NCBI GenBank assembly: GCA_036787955.1
Contig: DAIQOI010000010.1
Coordinates: forward strand, 45,456 to 109,455
Direction: 5' to 3'
From: UBA2336 sp036787955
GTDB lineage: Bacteria > Bacteroidota > Bacteroidia > Cytophagales > Cyclobacteriaceae
DNA length: 64,000 bases
The position numbers and the translations under genes were made by a program. Shown in pieces: positions 45,730 through 53,675 of the stretch. Below the pieces are notes generated by a model that was not told where the DNA came from, made no database searches, and worked only from the letters and a program-made list of their open reading frames with translations. Within the stretch, counting starts at the first letter, position 1. Every line of letters starts with the position of its first letter.

Positions 45730-46998
45730 ATGCGCAAGGATGCATTTACCGGTAAACTCGACTGGTTCACGGTGTTGGTATATGCCGTTATGGTGATACT
45801 GGGCTGGCTCAATATTTATGCAGCCGTGTACGATGAGTCGGCAAATCCATCGCTGTTTGATATGAGCCTGAACAGCGGCCGGCAACTGTTGTTTATTGCT
45901 GCATCGGTGATAATTATTCTGGGCATCCTTATCCTTGATGTAAGATTTTACGAAGCCACGGCCTACCTGCAGTATGGCCTCATGCTGTTTCTGATGGTGC
46001 TTGTTTTGTTGGTGGGCAAAGAAGTGGGGGGCAACAAAGCCTGGCTGGGGGTGGGTTCGTTTGGTATTCAGCCTTCTGAGTTTGCCAAATTTGCCACCGC
46101 GCTCGCTGTGGCAAAGTTTATAGGCTCGGTAAATTTTAAAATGAATCTGCTCAGGCACCAGATTTTACTCTTTGTGCTTATCGGTGTGCCCATGCTCATT
46201 ATCCTGGCGCAAAAAGATACCGGTACAGCCCTGGTGTTTACTTCGTTTGTTATGGTTTTCTTTCGCGAAGGCTTGTCGCCGGTTATTCCTGCGGCAGGCA
46301 TTGCGGTAGCGGTACTATTTATCCTTACTCTTCTGGTAGAAGAAATTTATCTCTACGCAGGTATTGGGGTGTTGTGGCTGCTGTTTATTGTGGCGGGCAA
46401 AAGGAAAATTAAGCGCATGGCGTGGATTACGCTTGCCGCTGTGGTGATGGCCGGTGTGATACAGAGTGTGGATTACGTGATTACCAATGTGCTGAAGCCG
46501 CATCAGCAAAACCGAATCCGGGCATTAATCAATCCTGAGGCCGATCCGCTGGGCTACGGATGGAACGTTACTCAATCAAAAATTGCCATTGGCAGCGGAG
46601 GTTTTACCGGCAAGGGTTTTCTGGAAGGAACGCTGACAAAGTTCGACTTTGTGCCGGAGCAAAGTACGGACTTTATTTTCTGCACCATTGGCGAAGAACA
46701 CGGCTGGCTGGGCAGTTTGGTTGTTATTGGTTTGTTCGTGCTGCTGCTGCTGCGACTTATATATATTTCCGAACGACAGCGCAACCGTTTTGCCCGTGCC
46801 TACGGCTACGGGGTGGTGAGCATTTTCTTTTTTCACTTTGCTGTGAACATCGGTATGACCATCGGCCTGTTTCCGGTAATAGGTATTCCCCTTCCTTTTT
46901 TCAGTTACGGTGGCTCTGCCCTGTGGGGCTTCACTGCCCTGCTGTTTATTTTGCTGAAAATAGATGCGCACCGCGGTGAGATGCTGCACCGGCTGTAG
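45730..46998 (+). CDS. rodA: SEDS glycosyltransferase RodA
   Basis: A 422-residue membrane protein with ten or more helices of the SEDS family (RodA/FtsW), the glycan polymerase of the elongasome. LGVGSFGIQPSEFAKFATAL includes the conserved PSE motif; AQKDTGTALVFTSF and GSGGFTGKGFLEGTLTKFDFVPEQSTDFIF (cited for GKGF and the PEQSTDFIF signature) complete it; FPVIGIPLPFFSYGGSA is the C-terminal block. Last gene of the operon, beside its partner mrdA. Confidence 0.96.
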   Translation: MRKDAFTGKLDWFTVLVYAVMVILGWLNIYAAVYDESANPSLFDMSLNSGRQLLFIAASVIIILGILILDVRFYEATAYLQYGLMLFLMVLVLLVGKEVGGNKAWLGVGSFGIQPSEFAKFATALAVAKFIGSVNFKMNLLRHQILLFVLIGVPMLIILAQKDTGTALVFTSFVMVFFREGLSPVIPAAGIAVAVLFILTLLVEEIYLYAGIGVLWLLFIVAGKRKIKRMAWITLAAVVMAGVIQSVDYVITNVLKPHQQNRIRALINPEADPLGYGWNVTQSKIAIGSGGFTGKGFLEGTLTKFDFVPEQSTDFIFCTIGEEHGWLGSLVVIGLFVLLLLRLIYISERQRNRFARAYGYGVVSIFFFHFAVNIGMTIGLFPVIGIPLPFFSYGGSALWGFTALLFILLKIDAHRGEMLHRL

Positions 46999-47013
46999 CC
47001 GGCAATACCTCAT

Positions 47014-47925
47014 TTACCACAGTTTTTCCGGATACCTGCCGGAATCGATCAAAGCACGGATTTTGGCAATAACCTCGGGCTTGTCTTCGGGATAGGTAAC
47101 ACCGAACCACGTGTCACCACCTGAGATGATTTTTATTTTTCCCTCACCGCTCTTCACCAATGTGTTGGCCAGTATGGGAATGAAAAATTCTGCTTTGGGA
47201 TTCTGATAATTGTCTTGCAGAAAAGCGTTGAATAATCTTTCTGTTATCGGGAAAATAGACGGATAGAACCCCCAGAAGTTCATGGAAGTTTTGGCTTCAG
47301 GATTTAGTTCCACCTCACCGTCTTTTTCGCGTGCTATAATTTTTCCGTTTATGCGTTCCACGTTGGTGCGTTCCACCACACCGGTCAGGTAGCCGTTGCC
47401 GTCTTCTTCGCCCACACCACGGGAAACAGCACCGTGCTCGGATAGAACATACTTCAGGGTGTAACCCACCAGCGCGTGAACGTTTTCTCCTTCCTTGTTG
47501 GTGCGAAAGAACTGTACTACATTTTCAAAAGCGGTAGCGCCATAAAAATCGTCAGCATTGATAACAGCAAAGGGTTCGTGTATCACTTCGCGGGCGCAAA
47601 GCATGGCGTGGCCTGTGCCCCAGGGCTTGGGTCGTTGCGGGTTCTGGTAATGCGGTGGAACGTATTTATCAAGGGTTTGTACCACATATTCTACTTCGGC
47701 TTTGCCGGCCAGTCGGGCACCAAACTTGTCTTTAATAATTTCCTTAATTTCATCGCGCACAATAAATACCACCTTATTGAACCCGGCCCGCAGGGCATCG
47801 TATAGGGAATAATCCATAATGGTTTCGCCATTGGGGCCGAAGCCATCAATCTGTTTAATGCCACCGTAGCGGCTGCCCATGCCTGCTGCCAGAACCAACA
47901 GGGTAATTTTTGATGGTGCGCTCAT
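47014..47925 (-). CDS. NTP transferase domain protein (sugar-1-phosphate nucleotidyltransferase type)
   Basis: A 303-residue nucleotidyltransferase. The N-terminal TLLVLAAGMGSRYGGIKQID (LAAGxGxRxG, about 8-27) is the nucleotide-binding signature. INADDFYGATAF contains the metal-binding Asp pair, and FWGFYPSIFPITERLF is in the C-terminal half. It probably activates a hexose-1-phosphate or a related phosphoryl alcohol. ATG at 47925 (MSAPSK) is chosen because 15 residues encoded upstream of it do not fit. Divergent from the sugar MFS gene (59-base gap); convergent with rodA. Confidence 0.85.
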   Translation of the reverse strand: MSAPSKITLLVLAAGMGSRYGGIKQIDGFGPNGETIMDYSLYDALRAGFNKVVFIVRDEIKEIIKDKFGARLAGKAEVEYVVQTLDKYVPPHYQNPQRPKPWGTGHAMLCAREVIHEPFAVINADDFYGATAFENVVQFFRTNKEGENVHALVGYTLKYVLSEHGAVSRGVGEEDGNGYLTGVVERTNVERINGKIIAREKDGEVELNPEAKTSMNFWGFYPSIFPITERLFNAFLQDNYQNPKAEFFIPILANTLVKSGEGKIKIISGGDTWFGVTYPEDKPEVIAKIRALIDSGRYPEKLW

Positions 47926-47984
47926 GGTACTGAAAGAAATTTCTGTATAATCGAAAAATATTCTGACCAAAAATAGACGGTATC

Positions 47985-49262
47985 ATGCAAAAGGCCAATT
48001 CATATACTTATTCATTGTTTATCATCGGCACTTTATTTTTCATTTTCGGTTTTGTTACCTGGCTTAATGGCACGCTCATTCCTTTTTTAAAACTGGCCTG
48101 CGACCTGCAGACCGATGCACAAGCCCTGCTGGTAACCTTTGCCTTTTATATGGCTTATTTTTTTCTGGCCATTCCCTCATCTTACATCCTGAGCCGCACA
48201 GGTTTTAAAAAGGGTATGGCGCTGGGGCTGCTGGTGATGGCCGGGGGTGCGTTGTTGTTTATTCCGGCAGCTTATTCGCGCAGCTTTGGAGTATTTCTCA
48301 CCGGCCTGTTTGTGCAGGGCATGGGTTTGTCGCTTTTGCAAACGGCATCCAACCCTTATATATCTATCATTGGCCCGATTGAGTCGGCTGCCAGCCGCAT
48401 TTCCATCATGGGCATTTGCAACAAGGTGGCTGGTGCACTGAGTCCGCTGATCTTAAGCGCCATTGTGCTGAGCGATGCCAGTGCAATAGAAGTTCAGATA
48501 CAGGAAGCCACGGATGCAGCCATGCGCAGTGAACTATTGGGTAATCTGGCACAGCGCATCATTACACCATATCTGGTTATGGCGGGTGTGCTGGTATTGC
48601 TTGCCGTGATGATCCGCTTTTCGGCTTTGCCGGAAATTGAAAACGACTCGGAAGAACTTGCAGACACCGCATTATCGCAAAACAAAACCCACGTACTGCA
48701 GTTTCCTCACTTGGTGTTGGGGGCTGTTTGCATCTTTGTGTATGTAGGCGTGGAAGTAATGGCTGGTGATGTCATTGGTCCGTACGGCAAGGCACAGGGT
48801 ATTAGTCTGGACGAGACCAAAAATTTCACTTCGTTTACCTTGTGGTCGATGGTGGCGGGTTACATGGTGGGTATTGCAACCATTCCGAAATACATCCGGC
48901 AGCAGGAGGCCTTAAAATACTCGGCCATAGCCGGGGTGGTGTTTTCCGTGTTTGCGTACTTAACTTCCGGTTATGTAAGCATTTTATTCATTGCCCTGCT
49001 TGGTTTGGCCAATGCATTGATGTGGCCGGCCATATTTCCCCTGGCTATTGACGGGCTGGGCAGGTTTACCAAAATCGGGTCGGCCCTGCTCATCATGGGG
49101 ATAGCGGGCGGGGCGGTGATACCGCAGATTTACGGATGGATGGTTAGTGAGCACGGGCTGGGGCTTAATGCCCAGGTGGCGTTTACGCTGTGTGTGTTGC
49201 CGTGTTATTTTTATATCCTGTATTATTCTGTGTCGGGCTATAAAGCCGGCAAAAGATTTTGA
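47985..49262 (+). CDS. Sugar MFS transporter (glucose/galactose/fucose permease type)
   Basis: A 425-residue major facilitator permease with 12 helices. LFFIFGFVTWLNGTLIPFLK near the N-terminus and the QTASNPYISIIGP segment are characteristic of the FucP/GluP branch found in Bacteroidota. The exact sugar (glucose, galactose, fucose or N-acetylglucosamine) cannot be told. It is divergent from the sugar nucleotidyltransferase gene, so both may serve the same sugar supply. Confidence 0.9.
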   Translation: MQKANSYTYSLFIIGTLFFIFGFVTWLNGTLIPFLKLACDLQTDAQALLVTFAFYMAYFFLAIPSSYILSRTGFKKGMALGLLVMAGGALLFIPAAYSRSFGVFLTGLFVQGMGLSLLQTASNPYISIIGPIESAASRISIMGICNKVAGALSPLILSAIVLSDASAIEVQIQEATDAAMRSELLGNLAQRIITPYLVMAGVLVLLAVMIRFSALPEIENDSEELADTALSQNKTHVLQFPHLVLGAVCIFVYVGVEVMAGDVIGPYGKAQGISLDETKNFTSFTLWSMVAGYMVGIATIPKYIRQQEALKYSAIAGVVFSVFAYLTSGYVSILFIALLGLANALMWPAIFPLAIDGLGRFTKIGSALLIMGIAGGAVIPQIYGWMVSEHGLGLNAQVAFTLCVLPCYFYILYYSVSGYKAGKRF

Positions 49263-49325
49263 TGTGTTTTTTTAGGCTTTGTTTGGGTGGTTACCGGCCT
49301 TGTTCAGGCCCGGCCGAAGAAAGTT

Positions 49326-49421
49326 ATGGATGAACTGTGCAGGTGGATGACCGGTACGTTCAGTTTGGAGCGCAGGCGTGTTTCGGCAGCAGTTTTTTTA
49401 AGTACCATTCATCATAAAGCC
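49326..49421 (+). pseudogene. Possible remnant of a CpcT/CpeT-like gene start
   Basis: In the 173-base gap after the MFS gene, ATG at 49326 reads MDELCRWMTGTFSLE; a +1 shift then continues AQACFGSSFF before stops. The composite resembles the N-terminal motif of CpcT/CpeT (DUF1001) proteins ('WM.GSFSSE.QA...S.F'). It would be a truncated, frameshifted relic. Otherwise I see nothing in this gap. The call rests on short motif memory only. Confidence 0.25.
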
Positions 49422-49435
49422 ATCTGGCTACCTGC

Positions 49436-49966
49436 TTACAGTTTGTTCAGTAATCGTTCTGTCTCCTTTATAATAATTTGTTCACGTTCCTCCCATGTTC
49501 CGTGCACAGTTACATAGGGTATCATTCTTCTTTCCAGCTCTTTTTTAAACATGCCAAACAGGTGCTGGCGTTGTGTTTCGCTGCCCTGGTCGCGAAGCCC
49601 GTCACTTACCCAGGGTACGTCAATATCGAACAAAAAGTAGCGGTCGTATGCAACCATTTTTTCCAGCTCATACAATACGGGAGGTACCACGCCCAGGTAG
49701 TGGCGCGAGTAGATTTGCGTGGTGATCAGGTCGGTATCGCAAAACAGGATGCGGTTGGCTTTTCTGAGTTTGGCAAAAATCCGTTCGGTTTGCGCCCTCC
49801 CGATGGTGATGATGTCTTCGCGGCTGAAGTCGTTGCTGGTGATGAGCTCACGCGCCACTTCGGGCACCCATTCGGTGTGGAAGAGTTGGGCCATTTTACG
49901 GGCCATGACTGTTTTACCCGTGCTTTCGGGGCCATAGAAACAAACGAGAATGATGCCGTTAAACAT
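49436..49966 (-). CDS. NadR C-terminal-like ATPase/kinase (ribosylnicotinamide kinase-like)
   Basis: A 176-residue P-loop protein. Walker A is GPESTGKT (about residues 12-19), the form seen in the ribosylnicotinamide kinase domain of NadR; VPEVARELI follows, with ILFCDTDLITTQIYSRHYLG as the Walker B/lid region. The NMN adenylyltransferase domain of NadR is absent, so this is a stand-alone kinase. It overlaps the pnuC gene start-to-end by 8 bases, so imported substrate is probably phosphorylated at once. In Bacteroidota such pairs serve nicotinamide riboside or thiamine; which applies here is not decided. Confidence 0.82.
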   Translation of the reverse strand: MFNGIILVCFYGPESTGKTVMARKMAQLFHTEWVPEVARELITSNDFSREDIITIGRAQTERIFAKLRKANRILFCDTDLITTQIYSRHYLGVVPPVLYELEKMVAYDRYFLFDIDVPWVSDGLRDQGSETQRQHLFGMFKKELERRMIPYVTVHGTWEEREQIIIKETERLLNKL

Positions 49967-50630
49967 GCGTTGAAGATAGGGAATAAGAGCGGTATTCCTT
50001 CATCCAGTTCCACAGCCCGTAAGCAGCAATGAAGCAGAAGATCAGGTATTCCAATGCTACAAATTTTATTCCTTTGGCAAAATACATGTAGGTAGCCACG
50101 GCATCTACGATAATCCAGATGATCCAGCTTTCCACTTTCTTTTCGATCATCAGAAAAGTGGTGAGTATGCTCATCACCGTTACGAACGAATCCAGGTAAG
50201 GAAAGGCGCTGGGTTTGTGAAAAATTACCGGCAGCCATTCGTGCAGGCGGCTGGCGGCAGCGCCCATCACAAGCGTGCCGGCAAGGCCTGTCAGCCCAAT
50301 ACCCAGTATTTGTTTTCTTTTCATCAAGCTAACGCGCAGCTGTTTTTTGTTGTCTTCTTCGTAAGGTTTGGGGTGAATCCACCGCCACCAGCCCATCAGG
50401 TTGGTTATAAAAAAGAAAACCTGCAGGAACATATCCGGATAGAGTTGTACCTGATAAAACAAAAAGAAAAATAAGGTTACATTGATAATACCGATGGGCC
50501 AACTCCAGATGTGGGCACGCGAGGCCAGGTACACCGCCACAAACCCGGCCATCGTGCCGAAAAACTCCAGGTAACTCATGGGGTAGCCCCAAAGCTCGAA
50601 GAAGGTGTTGGTGATGCTGAAAAATTCCAC
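49959..50630 (-). CDS. PnuC/PnuT-type vitamin transporter
   Basis: A ~223-residue membrane protein with seven helices of the PnuC family, facilitators that import nicotinamide riboside (PnuC), thiamine (PnuT) or riboflavin (PnuX). WSWPIGIINVTLFFFLFYQVQLY (cited for its WP.GI.N core) and MGWWRWIHPKPYEE are family blocks. A GTG start at 50630 (VEFFSITN) is preferred over in-frame codons upstream; ATG 51 bases further in is possible. The kinase gene overlaps its 3' end by 8 bases. The island begins just upstream. Confidence 0.86.
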   Translation of the reverse strand: MEFFSITNTFFELWGYPMSYLEFFGTMAGFVAVYLASRAHIWSWPIGIINVTLFFFLFYQVQLYPDMFLQVFFFITNLMGWWRWIHPKPYEEDNKKQLRVSLMKRKQILGIGLTGLAGTLVMGAAASRLHEWLPVIFHKPSAFPYLDSFVTVMSILTTFLMIEKKVESWIIWIIVDAVATYMYFAKGIKFVALEYLIFCFIAAYGLWNWMKEYRSYSLSSTHV

Positions 50631-50859
50631 GGCAAAAGAACAGAAAATCACCGGAAACTTACATCAATTTTTGAAGAAGGAGCGATGAAATTTTGAAGAT
50701 TTACTAAGAAAAATTAATTATTTGAATAAATTTTCCAAATAACAGCATATATGTAAAATATTGCTTCATTTTGCAAAAAAAATGACAGCAGTAATTTTAC
50801 TTCAAGACCCTGGCGCGCAATTGGGTTGAGTTAATTATTTAACCTTAAACAAAAAAGAA
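50631..50859 (+). promoter_or_regulatory. Promoter/leader region of island unit 1
   Basis: An AT-rich 229-base gap. TTTTGC at 50769-50774 and TAATTTTA at 50792-50799 (18-base spacing) or TTACTTCA (50797-50804) form a likely promoter. The following leader GGCGCGCAATTGGGTTGAGTTAA (50811-50833, cited for its TTGAGTTAA end) matches the leaders of the other island units at 52919, 55684 and 56511. The part of the repeat upstream of the promoter is missing here. Confidence 0.5.
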
Positions 50860-51402
50860 ATGAAAAAGGTCATCAATTTATTAATGTTATTCAGCTTTTC
50901 CTTAATCCTTTCTTGTACCGAACAAGTTCTTGTTAATGAGAAAGAGTATCCTGAATTTGTCGTGGTCTTTAAAATTACTGCTTACGAACAATTTGTTGAA
51001 GAATTCAATAACTTTTTAAGTAGACTTGATGTAGAAAACAGAGATTTGTTAGTAGAGTTTGCTGAGCATTCTCTTAGTAAACCCGTTCTGCTAAGTGCCA
51101 GTTGCATTTGTCAAGGCGAAGATCGACAGTGTAGTGCAAGTACGTGGTTTTCGGATTGTTGTATATGCTGTCCGCCACCGCGAGCTGCGGTTTGTGGAAA
51201 GATTATTGGTTTGGTTGCGAGTTGCAGATGTGAAGACGCCCCTCAACCCAGATTAAACAATTCAGAAATTAGTTCAGGAAATTCAAAAGTCATTGTTTAT
51301 CCACGAAATATAGCCAGATTTATTAAGCAGGCTGAGAGTTACGGTGTTAATACTGACAAAATAAATAATTCCTTTGTTAATTTTATTAAAACGATTCAGT
51401 AA
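50860..51402 (+). CDS. Cys-rich lipoprotein, island unit 1
   Basis: A 180-residue predicted lipoprotein with lipobox ILSC (Cys19). Residues ~30-80 are polar and helical-looking. The segment ~82-130 is extremely Cys-rich (ten Cys in about 50 residues: SCICQGEDRQC, DCCICCPPP, VCGKIIGLVASCRC). The last 50 residues are polar. No family recognised. Codon use is AT-rich compared with the flanking housekeeping genes. The next gene is a TlpA-like thioredoxin 9 bases downstream, which could act on these Cys residues. Confidence 0.7.
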   Translation: MKKVINLLMLFSFSLILSCTEQVLVNEKEYPEFVVVFKITAYEQFVEEFNNFLSRLDVENRDLLVEFAEHSLSKPVLLSASCICQGEDRQCSASTWFSDCCICCPPPRAAVCGKIIGLVASCRCEDAPQPRLNNSEISSGNSKVIVYPRNIARFIKQAESYGVNTDKINNSFVNFIKTIQ

Positions 51403-51411
51403 GCTATTATT

Positions 51412-52596
51412 TTGTTTACAATGACTTGCACAACCATGCGTTCACACGTAATAGGACTACAGATTTTGCTGAGCTTTTTCGCGCAAGCGCAGTTGACAAT
51501 TCGTGGAACAATAACCCCTTCAGAAAACTGGGAAAATAAACTTTATATTGCCCGGATTGACAAAATAGGGCTGTCAACTCCCGTATTAATCGACTCGGTG
51601 CTTCTTAAGGATGACGGTAGTTTTACCTATACATTTGATAGCGATCCGCAGGGTATCTTATATCAGGTAAGTCAGCCCTGCAGCGGGTGCAATTATTTGA
51701 AGACCATTTCCGGCCCAAACGAAAATTCGTTTTTGCTGGTTTCCCGTTACAATACAAGAGATCAGTTGCTGCTGCAGGGAAGCAGTGATAAACTTTATTC
51801 CGGGATTACCATGACAGGTAGCGATTTGAACACTAAGATGGCCGGGTTAAGGAATTTAAAACAACCCATCAGCCAAATACTGAGTCAGACTGCCCAGCTT
51901 AAAAATGAATCACCGGAAAAAGTACAGGAGAAAAAAGTGGAAATTTTCAGGCAGGTCCTGGCGGAGGCAGAATTGCTTAAAACAAAGTTGCATACTATTC
52001 TGGATACCTGTCAAACACCAGCATTAATTGCAGGAGCAATTTTTTATCTCAATGAAGCCTACTTAGGTCAATTGCAAGCTGGACATATTCAACAATACAC
52101 CAACCGGCTACCCGATTCAGAGGTCCTCTTATATCAGAATCTAAAAAAGAACAATCTGGCTAATCCGACCAGCAAAATCGGCCTTGCTTTACCGGACACA
52201 AAATTTGTTGATGCCAAAGGGAAGCAATATTTTCTTCATGAAATCAAGGGTAAATACAAGGTCATTGACTTTTGGGCAAGCTGGTGCGGGCCATGCAGGA
52301 AGGCCAACATCCATCAGCTACCTGCTTTGTATGCTAAACTCAGCAGACATCATATTCCAATTATTGGTATAAGTATAGATAAAAATGTAAGTCAGTGGAA
52401 AGAAGCTGTAAAAAAAGATAACACCCCGTGGATCCAGGTTATGGAAGTTGAGCCGTTGCTCGGTAAATTAATCCAGCCGGATATGGAAGGTATTCCACTT
52501 TATCTGGTAGTTGATGAAAATAACAGGGTAGTACTGGAAGCACGGGCTCCGGTTCAAATTGAATATTTTCTCAAAAAACAAATTACGGGTTTCTGA
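51412..52596 (+). CDS. TlpA-like thioredoxin-fold protein with DUF4369-like N-terminal domain
   Basis: A 394-residue protein with a signal peptide ending near FAQAQ (about 27). The N-terminal domain (about 28-130, LTIRGTITPSENWENKLYIA) resembles the DUF4369 domain common in Bacteroidota thiol-disulfide proteins. A helical linker follows, then a TlpA/AhpC-TSA thioredoxin domain (about 255-394) with the redox motif FWASWCGPCRKAN (CxxC) and the cis-Pro region MEGIPLYLVVD. Periplasmic or outer-membrane-facing thiol oxidoreductase. It may start at one of three close Met codons. Follows the Cys-rich lipoprotein by 9 bases. Confidence 0.85.
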   Translation: MFTMTCTTMRSHVIGLQILLSFFAQAQLTIRGTITPSENWENKLYIARIDKIGLSTPVLIDSVLLKDDGSFTYTFDSDPQGILYQVSQPCSGCNYLKTISGPNENSFLLVSRYNTRDQLLLQGSSDKLYSGITMTGSDLNTKMAGLRNLKQPISQILSQTAQLKNESPEKVQEKKVEIFRQVLAEAELLKTKLHTILDTCQTPALIAGAIFYLNEAYLGQLQAGHIQQYTNRLPDSEVLLYQNLKKNNLANPTSKIGLALPDTKFVDAKGKQYFLHEIKGKYKVIDFWASWCGPCRKANIHQLPALYAKLSRHHIPIIGISIDKNVSQWKEAVKKDNTPWIQVMEVEPLLGKLIQPDMEGIPLYLVVDENNRVVLEARAPVQIEYFLKKQITGF

Positions 52597-52625
52597 AAAT
52601 ATAAGCATTTTGAAATACACCGTGA

Positions 52626-52935
52626 TACGATCCCGCAAAGGAGGAAGTCAACGGTAAACAGATTTTTTATCATTAAACAGGTCTTGGCGATAAACTGCAA
52701 GACCTGTTCTGCAACTTCACACACAATCTCAGCCCCGGTAAAAAAGCCAAACTCAGAAAAAACATACATCCATTCTGCGGGAAGAAACCTGCGATGATGC
52801 TTTTTTACAGGTTCTATTCCATTTCACCAAAAAAATTGGAAACAAAAGGTGACCAGGTAAGGTGTGTCAGAAAATTTTTAAAAAAATATAGTATTTACCC
52901 TCATTATAAAACACCAGCGCGCAGGGTTGAGTTAA
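52626..52935 (+). repeat. Island repeat, copy A (with promoter/leader of unit 2)
   Basis: About 310 bases filling most of the 373-base gap. Order: TACGATCCCGCAAAGGAG; AACGGTAAACAGATTTTTT; an 11-bp hairpin AACAGGTCTTG/CAAGACCTGTT (52675-52685 with 52698-52708); an ACTTCACACACA block like the 3' end of the neighbouring ALDH gene; CATTCTGCGG(G)AAGAAACCTGCG; a T-run and ACAGGTTCTAT; then an A-rich promoter zone and the GCGCAGGGTTGAGTTAA leader. Copies B and C share the same order. Unlike B and C, the -33 TTTTG and -7 boxes are altered here (TTTTTA and TTACCCTCA). Confidence 0.85.
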
Positions 52936-52969
52936 AAATGTTAACAATAAACAATAAACCTTTAGTATC

Positions 52970-53569
52970 ATGAAAAATTTTAAAGTGATTTCATTTATTA
53001 CAGCTATTCTTATCGCATCCTGTTCGCCAAGTTATGAGATAGATTCTGAACCGGATGAAATGTTAAGTGGTTATTAAAATTCTTCTTCATTCTATGAGGT
53101 AGGCATTGAGAAATCGATGCTGGATTTATCGAACTTCAAGAAACATGTGACACAATCACAACGTATGGCGTTTTCAATACCTTTAAAATCCAGTTCAAAT
53201 CAATTCATAATTGGAGCAGTAAAATCAGATGGTAATTTTAGTTCGTTTCTGGTAACAGTTGAAAAGGAGGCATATGTAGATGCTAATGCTATTTTTCAAG
53301 AAGGGGGCTTTAATGCTTATTATACTTTTTACAACAAGAAATTGATTTTTGGAATGAAGATTGAAAATTCTACTGTAACAGAGTTTAGGGATGACCCAAA
53401 ATTAGCCGCGCTTAAATGCAGAGAGATGGTAGATGTGTACGATTGTGCAGCGCGAAATATTGCTGCTATGAGAACAGTAGCCTGGTTGGAATGTATGGCT
53501 ACTATAATAATATGCTTGGGAATTGAAATGGCTGACTGTATACTTGATGGCTGTGCAAATCTTGAGTAG
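52970..53569 (+). pseudogene. Lipoprotein gene of island unit 2, interrupted by an in-frame TAA
   Basis: ATG at 52970 encodes a signal peptide with lipobox LIASC (Cys18) and 35 codons ending SEPDEMLSGY, then a TAA at 53075-53077. The same frame stays open for another 163 codons (NSSSFYEVGIEK..., to a TAG at 53567). Both parts look coding and together give a 199-codon lipoprotein with a Cys-rich end (CREMVDVYDCAARN, LECMATIIICLG, ADCILDGCANLE; six Cys). A nonsense mutation is the simplest reading; a re-start at ATG 53117 would lack the signal peptide. The promoter of copy A also looks weakened. Confidence 0.78.
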
Positions 53570-53588
53570 TAAATAAGAATTTTCAATT

Positions 53589-53596
53589 TAACTTTG
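53589..53596 (+). promoter_or_regulatory. Candidate promoter of the ABC exporter genes
   Basis: TAACTTTG, a perfect TAnnTTTG box, with TTG at 53562-53564 (spacing 24, a little long). It begins 20 bases after the unit 2 stop codon and 80 bases before the ATPase ATG. A transcript from here would contain the whole 53631-53660 hairpin in its leader. Confidence 0.4.
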
Positions 53597-53630
53597 GCAA
53601 TTATTTTCTAACTTCAAAAGTCCATAATAA

Positions 53631-53664
53631 AAGCAAGCAGGTATTAATACCTGCTTGCTTTTTA
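53631..53664 (+). terminator. Perfect 30-base palindrome with T-run ahead of the ABC ATPase gene
   Basis: Bases 53631-53660 are a perfect palindrome (AAGCAAGCAGGTA ... TACCTGCTTGCTT, TTAA at the tip) followed by TTT. It is a strong factor-independent terminator for unit 2, but it ends only ~12 bases before the ATPase ATG at 53676, leaving no room for a promoter in between, so the ABC genes can only be transcribed through it. Confidence 0.85.
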
Positions 53665-53675
53665 ATGATGTAATT

